A stretch of DNA of 64,000 bases from Formicarius rufipectus. Lineage: Eukaryota; Chordata; Aves; Passeriformes; Formicariidae. Positions within the stretch are counted from its first letter, which is position 1. Every line of letters starts with the position of its first letter. Shown here one piece after another: positions 53,561 to 64,000 of this stretch. The notes below the pieces were generated by a model that did no database searches, had not been told where the DNA came from, and saw only the letters and a program-made list of their open reading frames with translations. Both the position numbers and the translations under genes were made by a program. The DNA is taken from positions 1 through 64,000 of the forward strand of contig VXAU01004727.1 of the NCBI GenBank assembly GCA_013399695.1. The letters are read 5' to 3'.

Positions 53561-56500
53561 ACCAAATATTTGCTTGGTAAAGAAATGCATGTGCTTTTAA
53601 TTTCCTGCTGTTTGTTGAGAGACTCCCAAAGAGAGAGATGCCACTTTGAACAGTGAAGTCTGGCACTCTGCTTTGGTCTCACAAAATGCCTCCTCTTCCC
53701 AAAATGCAGACACCCACTTGCACAGAGCAAGCTGTGGTGCACTGAGCATGGCCAGCAGCCAAACACCCACCCTGCCTCTTGCTCTCTTCTCTCCCCTGGG
53801 AGACAGGGAGAGAACCAGCAGGAAGGTGAACAGGCTTGTCAATAAGGATGGCAAGTTAATAATAAAAGCGAAAACTGCGCATGCCAATAAAGGAGGCAAG
53901 GAATTCCTCCACTCCTTTGCATCGGTGGGCAAATGTGCCCTGGGAGCAGAAGCTCAGCACATCTGCTGGTTGGTTGAGCACCTCCCGAGCTCCACGGGCC
54001 GCGCGGTACTGCTGCCGTGGGCACAGGCGCTCTGCTGGCACACGGGGCTGTGCCCAGACACCGTGCTGGGGCTGCCGACTGGCACTCTGAATGGCTCGGG
54101 CTGTTGGGAATGTTGGCCTGGGGAAATGGAAATTGTCTGGGAGGAAGGACGTGAAGATACAGCTGATTAAGGCTTTACTTTTTCTCCAGTGGATAAACCT
54201 AAGCCTGTGTAACAGTTTGTATTGATCCCAGTGATTGAACCCGCTCATGTGAGTTTCTGTTAGAAATCATTCCGTTATTATGGGGAGTTTAAGCAGAATT
54301 AAGCTTTTGCAATGTATTACAATGTAATTACAATGCCAGTTAATTAGAATCAAAGCTTTACAATAAATTTATGAAAAATAAGACTTAAGACTTCCTTTAT
54401 GTCAAGCATCTTACTTTGAAAGTTAATTTCATCTGGAAGTTACTGCTTAGAAGCTATTTCTTTCTATAACACATTGTATCCATTTAAATAGTTCATATAT
54501 TCTAATGCCATATGCCACATAAAAATGTTATATATATGTTATATAAGTGGCCTTTTATTATGTGAAATTGTTATGCTTTATATCTATTTTGTGTATTAGG
54601 TATTAAAAATATTATATAAAAATTCTGTATTAATTATATATTTTGGCACACAACTGTTTTATAGAGGTGATGCATGTATGTTTTCTTTGTATGAAAAATG
54701 TATTCTTACTCTATTTCTCTCTTCTGCCACCTTGGACAGTGATACCATCCTCATATAAATTCAAACTGTATGTCTCACATTTGTGCTTTTTAAGGACAGG
54801 AAAACTGTGTTGCAAGCAGAGTAACTCATGTGTAATGACAGGAAATTAGAGCAGCATCTGAAGAAGTTTCTTAGGGGTGGCTTTGCTTGTTTTGGTGATT
54901 GAGATGTAATCGAGTTTGTTGTGTTCCCATGATCACGTTTACTTCTCTGTAGTTTGCACTTCAAAACAAACCCTTTAGCTGAGAAGTAACAATGCCAAGC
55001 TTAGATCTGACTGGATTTTCACTGCTGTCTTATTACCATCTGCAAGTAAGAGATTACAAGCACTTCTATTACAATATGCCACTATAATAACACTTTTTAT
55101 GCGGCTTCCTCTTAAAGAATCCGAGTACCGTGTGTGCTGTGTATCATCTCAATTTCTCTTCCTTTGAAATTGGAAGGTACTTGTGGCATTTTATAGTGGG
55201 AGCCTCCTGCTCTTTCTAAACTACTTTGGATCTGAATCATAAAGGCTTCAGTCATCATCAACATGGAAATTGCTTTCATAGCCACACTTCAGTGAAGGCC
55301 CCCACTGGGCAAAAAATAAGTTGTCACATTGAATTATTCACACTGCAGACTTCTGCCATTTGGTTTGGGGGACAAAAGGTGAAGCTGTAAACAGTGGCAT
55401 TTTTCATCATTAGCCAGAGCGCTTAGTAAGGAGGGGAGAGTTTTCTCTGTAAGAACATAACAAAAGGTACTTTGGGTTTGTTGAGTTCTCATGTTGTGCC
55501 TGCCTGGAGATCACCGCTTCCAAAGTCCCAGATTCTGCCAAGCAAAACACACTCTGTATGGAAAAGGTTTCTGCATTTCATTTCCAGTAGTTTTTTAAGA
55601 TGTTTGAAGAACAGTCACGTTGTGTATGACACTTGTACTTGGGAGGTGCAAGTGTTGAACTAATGTCTTTTTATTTTTGGTTTTCCCCTCTTCACATGAA
55701 CATCTTGCTGTTGCAAAGACTACAAGCTGAGATCTGATTACAAGGGAACACCAAGGCTAAGGAACATTCTCTTTTTACCTGTGGCCAAATAGTAAATATA
55801 CATATAATATGTAGTAATTACAGGCAGTTAAAGTGCTACTGGAAAAAAATACTCATCCCTGTTTCTATCTCTTAATTGCCTTTAATGATATTAACAAAGG
55901 CAGTTGCATTGTTGTCACGGTGATCAACATGCTGTGCTGCCTGTGACAGCTCAGGTCCCTGTACACCTCCTTTACTTAACATTAGCAACCTAACTTGTTG
56001 TTACAGTCCAGATGGTACTGTTGTGCTTTAGGATTTTAGTACAGGACACTGAATAGGAGTTATTCCTCACAACTAATGTATCCCAGCAGTCTTGGAGAAT
56101 TCTAAAGCTTGCCTGACTGTGGTGTGGCTAGAATTATGGATTTTAATCACAAAATCACGAGGAGATACTGAAATGATTTCAAAATACAATATCAAATCTG
56201 AGCTTGCATCAAAACATTGTGCTTTCTGTACTCATTACATTTTGCAGACAAATCACCAAATGTGTGGTAGATTTTTGTTCTTCATCTTTTTAATTAATTT
56301 TAAAGATTGCGGAAGCATCTTCGTGTGTGAACAACGTCACCAGCAATTTCAGCCGTATCATCGGGAGGTAACTGCTCTTCTGCTGCCTCTGGGCAGTTAT
56401 CCATGAAGGGATGGCGCTTGGAGGGAGGTCAGTGATGATGGCAGACATCTAAAATAATATTTAAATAGCACTGCAAGCCCTTTTGGCAAAACCTCTGCTT

Positions 56501-59500
56501 TTTTTGCTGTTAATGACTGATAACATGACTGATACAGGAGCAGCTTCATCAAATGGTATAATCTGTGCTTTATGAAAGGCATCAGCAAAATCTTTGTGTG
56601 GAAATTAATTTCTTGTTTTCTCCGATATGCCTTAGTTTACTCAGGGGACGTGATTCAATGTGCATCTTGTATTGCATTCACGTGAAATTATTACTTTTTC
56701 TCATTTTCCTGTGGGGAAGATGAGAGCACTGAGCAAACATCCACAAAGCTCTCTCTCGGACATGAAATGTATGCTCCCATAGGATTAGATACCAAATATT
56801 GACCTGGTCCCATCAGAGCACTCTTGCAACTAAGTCCCTGGTTACTGAACTGAGTGCTAAAGTCAGACCGCTCCGATGACTCTCTCACGCTGTTTGTCAC
56901 TTAGTGCTCCTCATCTCTTCATAACTGAAAAAGGCAGCAAATTATGTGTACAGGTTGCTTATTTTGATGTCATTAGGGTGTCTTCTCCTGAATGAACAGT
57001 TCTGCTCTTCTTAATGGAACTGTCACTTTATGATCATTTTCAAGAATAAACAAAACCAGATGGTTGTCTCAGCTTTAAAGTTTACAAGAAATTTAAGCAA
57101 TGCAAAGAAGTTTCAGTAGTTAGTAGTAGTTCATATTTACACTGGCCTTTAAATAGAACTAAAATTGCATCATCCTCTCACTTGCATTTATGTTTATTAA
57201 ATAAGAATATCTCAGATATGAATATCAATACTTGTACTATTTTTTCCTATTAAAAGAAAATGGATAATCACAATCCAAGTAAAATAGACTGTCTGTATCT
57301 GCTTTAATTTGATTGCAAGATGTAATTAGTAGGCATGCTAATACTTGATAGGTATGACATAATGCAGTAGTAAGTGATTATGACGTATGCTTTAAATATT
57401 TTCCAGATACTGGAACCAAAACTCTTGTAGGCATTTTCTTTGTGTACAGTAGAATTAAGATGCTGACCAGTTTTATGACTGCATTTGTAATGAGGTCTCA
57501 AGCTGTGAGTGAATGTAACCTGCTCATTAGGAGTGTGTGCCTCTGGAGGACAGCCAGTCCTGTCAGATTGCTGCAGTTCCTGCTGCATGTGATACAAATC
57601 GGGGTGGTTAGAACATAAAAGGACCATTTCATCATCATCAGGCAATACCTTTCTGTAGTAACAGTTCTGAGCAAAGGCATGTCCTACTAAAATGTTGGGT
57701 CCACCTCCTGTTCATACAGACAAGCAATAAATTCTCCCGAATAAGTGGTTTGTCTTGCATGAAACACTGCCACAAATAAGCATTGTTGGCTATTTGTGAA
57801 TGAAGTTTGACTTTTACCAAAATTGCCTTGGTGTAGAGTTCCTGCTGGATTTGCATTTTCTTTTTCTTTCCAGGATTCAGTATAATTTTAAAATGAGCAT
57901 TTTTGAACTCATGCGGAGTATTCATACTGATGAGATTCTAAAGAATTAGAATTATAAGTCTAATAGACTAGAAGTGTTCTTGTAGTAGTTACAGGATGCT
58001 CTTAAAAAAAAGTTGTAACTATGCAGTCACTGGAAAGCAGTAGTAATAGGAATAATGCCTAGATAGATCCTTTCGACTTAATGCTGGCTCTGTATCTCTC
58101 CAGCCTTTTTTTCACAAAAAGAAGTTCTAATTTCAGATTGTCTGCTGGTAGTGAGTGTTTGCTGGTGATTAGACTCTTTCAAAATATGACTGGATATCCA
58201 TTCACAAGGGCATTATTTCATGTTCAGTATCATATTTCTCCCAGATACTGATCCACAGATCTATTACAGAACAGTAGAGTACCACCTCAAAATACAAGAA
58301 ATGTGATTCAATCCATTTCTTCTACTGGCACATTGAACAGAACAGGTTCACCTTTATTTTTTTTTAATGCTTTTCTCTAGCCAGCACTATTAAAATTTCT
58401 GAGTATTCTGGTATTTCTGTTGAGTTTATCCTGAGATCTTCCTTTAAAGAAAATGCAGCTAGAGAAAGACTAAGGCCTGGACTGTTTGCAGTATTTACAT
58501 GTGAAAATGCTGCCTACCTTTTGTGGCTGTGCCTGAGGGGCTAGGATGGAATCACGAGGGAGGTACTTGAGTTCTGCATAGCATAAGTAAGTAGATGGAT
58601 GCATGGAAGTGTGGGACTAACCACAGGCAAAATGCTGAGCAAGGCACTGAAATGAATGGGGGTAGAATTTTATGGCCTAGAAATATCTCAAATGAGAATA
58701 TACATGTGTGCAGTAATGAGGGGGAACCTAAATGCAATCCTGGCTCCCAACAGTGCTAATTTATTTTGTCCAACAGCAGAATGCATAAATAATATGTACT
58801 TAGGCACATGGTACGATCAGTTGGTGGATCCACAAGGATTTGACAGCAGACTAAGAGAGTGAAGAGAGGTACGTTTTTTCCATTGTTCCTTATGAAAGCT
58901 TTATGTGGTGAAGCAGCCAGATGGTGTTTTCCTGCATCCCCTTTATTGTAGGCACAGAACTAGTTTTGGGGCCACATGGTGGTTGACCAAGATGACACGT
59001 AGACTTTGAGGCTGACCACAGGTTTGAATTCTGCCTCTCTAACTCAAAGCTGTGTTGCAGTTAAAACAACCTCCCTTTCTATGTTATGTTGGAGAAGTTT
59101 AAAGCTGACACACAGAAAGTTTATAAAAATACACTTCAGTGTTTGTGAGTCTGCAGATTTCTGTTGTGCATCAAACTAAAGGCAGGTGGCAGGTCTTGAT
59201 GAGAAATTGAGTTATAACCTAAGCAGATTTCTTCTAAGAAATTGGAAAGAATAAAACTCCTTGGAGGAATATATGTCAGATGCTACTTGTTTAATCCTTG
59301 ATGTCTTCCTACAAGGGTAGTCTAAGTGAACTAATTAATACAAGGTTTCAGTAAACAGGTCTTCCTTCTTTCCCTGACAGTGTCACCAATGGATTAGATT
59401 AGATTAGCTGGGACAGAAAGGAGGGTCCAGGGAGGAAATGAATATTGAATAGAGATTTAGATTAGGAGAGATAGGAATAGGATTGAGTTTCACCAGAAGG

Positions 59501-59929
59501 GAAGTACTTCATCTGTGCAGTAAATGTGTTCTGTTTTTCCTAAGATTAAAAATAACATAAGGAGGAGCCTTACCTGAGTGATCCCAAAAGAAAGAAACTA
59601 AAGAATTGTTTTTACAAGACCTGTTAATTTAGAGGAATGTTTAATGGAACAATTCTCCATTTATAACTGTAGCATAAATGTATTTTATATTTGCAATTTC
59701 TAAATCTTTTTAACTCTGAAGAATATCACAAAAAAAAAGTCGTAACTGTCACTTTTTTCCCCCAGAAACAGAATTTTTTAATCAATCCTATGCTTGACTG
59801 TTTGCAACAAAATTTTTTCTGGCACTTGCAATTTCTGTTAAATAAAACTCTCAATTTTGATGAATAAGATTACATTCTGTGGAACATACTTATAAAATAG
59901 CAATGGAAAAAAAAAGTGAAGACATGCTT

Positions 59930-59969
59930 ATTCCAACCCAGGCTGTTCTGTAATTCAGTTCTATGATTA
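59930..59969 (+). mobile_element. Possible CR1 3'-terminal scrap
   Basis: TTCCAACCCAGGCTGTTCTG followed by TAATTCAGTTCTATGATTA resembles the last 40 bp of a CR1 element. Upstream sequence (A-rich) does not continue the match, so this is either a minimal truncated insertion or chance similarity. Confidence 0.45.
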
Positions 59970-60247
59970 TTAGGCTATGGTTTGTGCTGTTGCATTAGAC
60001 TGCTAAAATTGTTAATTGGGATAATATTCTGAAGAGCCAGTAAAGTGGCCCATTGTGCTCTTATGAGAGACTAAGAAATTCAGACATTTTATCATAAATA
60101 AAGCTGTATAAAACAATGTACATAATGAGAGCTATAAACAGGAGACTTATTTATGAGAAGAGTCTCAGTGGAGCCAAAGCCAGTTTGTTAGTTTATTTAG
60201 CACCTCTGAACTTCCTCACGTGTGGTTATTTGTTAGATTGAGGTGGG

Positions 60248-60262
60248 NNNNNNNNNNNNNNN
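60248..60262. other. Assembly gap, 15 N, beside a G-run
   Basis: Fifteen N lie between GAGGTGGG and a run of nine G (60263-60271). The flanks imply that a G-rich tract is unresolved. The true length is unknown. Confidence 0.95.
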
Positions 60263-60897
60263 GGGGGGGGGTGCCCCGTTTGGTGGTGGGTGTTCAGGCT
60301 GGTAGCAGGACGTGCCAGGCTCCTCAGCTCCTCCTCATCTCTCAGCAGACTGTGAGAGCAGGAGCAGCAGGTTCCAGCTCTGCCTCAGAGAGCTGGCCTG
60401 GACAGAAATGGGCAGGCTCTGTTGATGGCCTGGGTGTCCCTCCTTGGGTGCCTAAGTGTCTTGATCTCTGGGGAAGGTGGAAACCCTGCAGGGTGTCCTT
60501 CAGAGCAGCTTCTGCCCATGCCTGCAAATCGGACTGGCACTGGCTGATGGAGGCACCCTGCACTGACTGCACACCAATTTTATGGAGTTGAGCATATCTG
60601 TTAAAAAACAATGTGCAAACTCACCAAAGCAGAAAGGAAGCCAAAGCAGTCTGTGGAGAGGGGTTGTTATTAGGGGCAGGGCAAGGGAGAGAGACAAACT
60701 ACCACCCTGTCTACGCCCTGACTCCTGGAGACACCACACAGACGATGCCTCTGCATCTCCATTGGCAGTCACTGTGGGCTTGCTTTCAGTGCAATGCTCA
60801 CTCAATTTATACATTTTGCTTATTGGAATCAGAACTGGTTAATAAGAAAGTCAGTATACCTGTGCCAATTAATACAACATCTTTCCTCTGGGGGAGG

Positions 60898-60915
60898 GCG
60901 AGGAGAGCGAGGAGA
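60898..60915 (+). repeat. 9-bp tandem duplication in a G/A-rich stretch
   Basis: GCGAGGAGA occurs twice in tandem, directly after GGGGAGG. Confidence 0.88.
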
Positions 60916-63506
60916 GCTTTTAATAACTCAGCATAAGTGCACAGACATGAATTACAAACGTGTGTCTGTAATTCTGCCTAGGATTGAAAAGCCTCTGCAA
61001 CTCTGCGAGGGCCCTTAGAGCAAGAATTTAAACTGAACTGACATACAACAAAAGGAGACATTTTCTCTGTTATTATAGACTTCAGACCTATGGAGATAAG
61101 TTTTTGTGCCTTGAAAAGAATCTGATTCTTATTCCTTGAGAAGATAATCGTTGCTTGTACATTTGTGGCATTTTTCTACTGCCATGTATTCAGCTGATAA
61201 CGTCTTTATTTTTCTGTCATTGTGATATGTTTCATTGTTAAGACAGACTTGTTAGGGGGCAGCAGTTAATTTGACTTCAGCCTTTTGTTTTGGCACCTCA
61301 TTGTTGCTCTCTCAAGCAATTTTTTAATCTCTGGGAAAGACTACAGCATCTTTCATTGGTCCTTCTTTTAATTTTTCATGTTCACAGCATTGCGATTGTT
61401 GTGATTAATCCATATGACACTGCATGGATTTCATATAATCAGTGTTAGCTTTTGTAGATGATTGTTCAAAGATTGATTCAAACAAGTTTGTAGAAGGATT
61501 TATTTGGTTTATTTATATCAGTTCATCCTTATTCTCTTACAGATTTACATGGTCTTTTCTAAGGTAATATTGTGAAATGCTTTTCAGAAATATTGACTCA
61601 AGTGTTATTGATAGATTAACTATTGTTTACAGTACTGTAATTGCAAGGGAAATGTTTTTGAGCAGAACTGGTGCATAATATGAAATATAATATAGTGTGA
61701 TTATCATTCAATAGCCTTCCAGTGCATCATATGGAAAGTTTTTCCGAAAGTTGAAATGTCATGCTTTTTTTTTTTTACTTTGTTCATTTCAGAGAGTTAA
61801 TGAACAAGGAAACAAGATAAATTAGTCCTAAATAAATAGGGATCAATGCATATGTCATGAGTCAAACAACAATGCTCTCTAACTCTCAGTGCCCATTTCA
61901 CTCAACCTCACAGTTTTTAAGGGCTTCTAATTTTTCACTTAAAGTGTTTATCCCTGTGTGGGGATGCTACTGTTCCATCCTCCTGGATTTCTATTAAATG
62001 CTGAATTCCTTTCAGATGAACTTCCTAAACCCTATGAGGTTGAAGAGCTGTCGTTTTAGAGCTGATGGGGCTGGTCCATTTGTACAGAAGCAAAAGGACA
62101 GTCTTTGATACACCTTATCTGTTACCTTCCTAATGCTGCAAAAGAAAGCTTGAAATCCACTGTCAGTTTTAGTCAAGGTAGCTATTATTTTTACCTGTCT
62201 TTTCACTTTTCTAGTAAAGGAAGCGTGCCAGTCCACTGAGAATTTGGGGGGAAGAAGAAACCCAGCTCCTATAATGTTTCTTTTCACGTTGACATGAAAG
62301 ACTATACGTGCTCTTTTTCTCTTTTATATCCAAAGGGGCTGATGTGCCTTTTCAAGAGCACGAGCCCTGCAGTTTGTGCAGCACTGAACACCTCAGTTTT
62401 GCCTCACTGTTCCTCTGCAGTTGCTCAGTAGGCTCAGCAAGGCACTAACGGTGCTGCGATACAAACTGACCTTCTCAAAATCATTAGCTCAATAAACAAA
62501 AGTACTTCTTTTCTCAGATTCAATGCTGTTCATTGTATAATTTACTGATTCTTTGGTTCAGGATCTCCACAAACAGTAACAAAAGTCTTTCAGCATACTT
62601 ACTTTTCTCTGGTAGCTTCTCATTTTCACTCAAGATCAGTCATAGCATCAAAGGCTAAATACTCCAATGTTCAAATAACTCCCTTGATATATATTATTTT
62701 TCTGTGTTTAGTATTGACAGCATTTATTTGGACTTGTCATCCCAGTTTTTTGTACTTAGTATTACACTGGTGGTTGTCAGCATGTTTCAAGTGTTTAATA
62801 TTTCACTGGCCATATGACAATTAGTCAGGAAATAAAGGATGACTTTTAGTCATTGACTGTAACTCACTCTCCTTCATCTGCTTATTATATGGTAACCACC
62901 CTGTATATCCTATTTATGCAGTCTTACTTCAGCTGTTCTGAAAGCCTTTATTCATTGTTCTTGCCCCCTAGAAATAACTTTATATCTGTCTTATTGACTC
63001 TTTCTTCTTTTCAAATTTTGTAGAATATATCCTCCATTTCGTATGACTTAATGTTTTTCTCTCTCTGCTATTGTTTGTTATTTGACTGTGTAACTATTAT
63101 TTATCTCAGTGGTGCATTTCATACTGCAGTTTGTATGGAATGTGCTCTGCAAAGTATAGTTGCATTGTATCATCACATAAAAGTATACAGTAGTTTTCTT
63201 TGAACAGTATAATTATGTTTTGAAATAAGTTCCTGATTTAAGTGTGTAATGCTACTGTTTGGTGTTAGAATGACATTTGAGCTCACAGGATTTTGTCCTT
63301 GAAAAATATGCTTTCTCATTTTTTTCATATTCCCAGTCACTTTCATGTATTATTTATACCTGACAGATGTACCACCTGTGGGCTCATTTATTTCATTCTG
63401 AGTGCAAGCAGCAAAGGAAAACGCAGGTGCCAATCACTGTAATGGGATATACTTTTTAAAAAGTCTGTGACTCTGTTGAAATAGGTGATTTATTACCCTA
63501 AAATAT

Positions 63507-63612
63507 GAGAGGAAGGGAAGGAAGGAAAGGAAGGGAAGGAAGGAAGGGAAGGAGAGAGGGAGGGGGAGGGAGGGAGGGCAAGGGAGGGAGGAAGAGAGGG
63601 AGAAAAGAAGAA
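63507..63612 (+). repeat. 106-bp polypurine tract, (GGAA/GGGA)n
   Basis: The tract is all A and G except for one C at 63579, built from GGAA, GGGA and GAGA units. The ORF crossing it is a low-complexity Arg/Glu/Gly/Lys product of the repeat and not a gene. Confidence 0.95.
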
Positions 63613-63965
63613 TTTAGTGAAGGACTTGAAGAATGTGTAGAACTTCAAAAAGTGAAGTGTTTGCAGACTGAAAAGGAAGAATTGGAAGCAGTGAGCAACA
63701 CTTCCCTCAAGGCTCGAGGGGCTCGAACAGCCCTTTATCTTGTCTTGCAGAATGGCTACTTTTATTACAGACTTTAGTGGTTTTGCTGTAGAAAGTGACA
63801 GTGGGTTGTAGTTACAGAAATCTCAGGACACGATGAACAGTAAATTGACTTCAAAAATAGCAAACTAGATTTTTAAACTGGACAGACATATAAGCCACAT
63901 AGCTGCTTAAGTGGTTTAAGCATAAGCTAAATCCTTGGGGCAGAGGGCACAGAGCTGTAAACAGG

Positions 63966-63980
63966 AAAAAAAAAAAAAAA
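63966..63980 (+). repeat. A15 homopolymer
   Basis: Fifteen A followed by GGGAAAAGGA, near the window end. Confidence 0.93.
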
Positions 63981-64000
63981 GGGAAAAGGACTTTGTGCAT

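Larger units (their letters stand above)
52616..64000 (+). other. CNTNAP2: CNTNAP2-like intron, 5' portion (downstream of exon B)
   Basis: This is the start of the following intron. The expected EGF-like exon (CxxxxCEHGG-type reading) is not found before 64000. It contains a CR1 fragment at 53376, a possible 40-bp CR1 tail at 59930, a 15-N gap at 60248, a long purine tract at 63507, and a GC-richer stretch of unknown nature at about 53690-54120. Confidence 0.75.

Noticed and set aside
53646..54170. 174-codon plus-strand ORF downstream of exon B
   Set aside because: It starts close to a CR1 fragment, lies in GC-rich DNA that is also open on the minus strand, and shows no EGF or laminin-G pattern. 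It does not fit the phase-2 entry expected for the next exon.
56308..56406. Possible exon after TTTTAAAG, containing two Cys codons
   Set aside because: The reading DCGSIFVCEQ lacks the EGF spacing and CEHGG motif expected for the next CNTNAP2 exon, and no good donor closes it in phase.
63505..63777. 90-codon ORF rich in Arg, Glu and Gly
   Set aside because: Its first half is translated purine repeat and the rest shows nothing recognisable.
1..64000. Scattered CAAATT and ATGCAAAT words, considered as FOXP2 or octamer sites
   Set aside because: Such words are expected often in AT-rich DNA, and I saw no clustered or tandem arrangement. The published FOXP2 link to CNTNAP2 concerns another intron.
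1..64000. CRISPR arrays, tRNA or rRNA genes, operons and phage or plasmid functions
   Set aside because: None seen. The sequence is a vertebrate nuclear intron landscape.

Overview
The window is 64 kb of AT-rich vertebrate nuclear DNA, almost all intronic. It is most likely avian. Interspersed repeats are sparse, and nearly all I can recognise are 5'-truncated CR1 non-LTR retrotransposons of the bird/reptile type. I see no Alu, L1 or tRNA-type SINE, no bacterial-style gene packing, and no long intact ORF.

The only protein-coding sequence I can support is two plus-strand exons of a contactin-associated protein (neurexin superfamily) gene, best matching CNTNAP2 (Caspr2): 14329-14478 (150 nt, phase 1 to phase 1) and 52444-52615 (172 nt, phase 1 to phase 2). 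They join in frame across a 37,965-bp intron. Together they encode the second half of a laminin-G domain that runs up to an EGF-like repeat, whose exon is not in the window. Both exons have GT donors and AG acceptors and are far more GC-rich than their surroundings.

Layout: 1-14328 is the 3' part of the upstream intron, with one CR1 copy and a CpG cluster just before the exon. 14479-52443 is the large intron, with six CR1 fragments, an ATCT microsatellite, homopolymers and a second CpG-rich patch. 52616-64000 is the 5' part of the next intron, with one or two CR1 fragments, a 15-N assembly gap beside a G-run, and a 106-bp purine tract.

I found no RNA genes, CRISPR, operons or other complete genes, and no convincing undescribed system. 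Many ORFs of 60-175 codons occur on both strands, but apart from the two exons and a CR1 ORF2 remnant they look like chance open frames. CR1 boundaries and the CNTNAP2 assignment rest on my memory of consensus and family sequences, not on a search.
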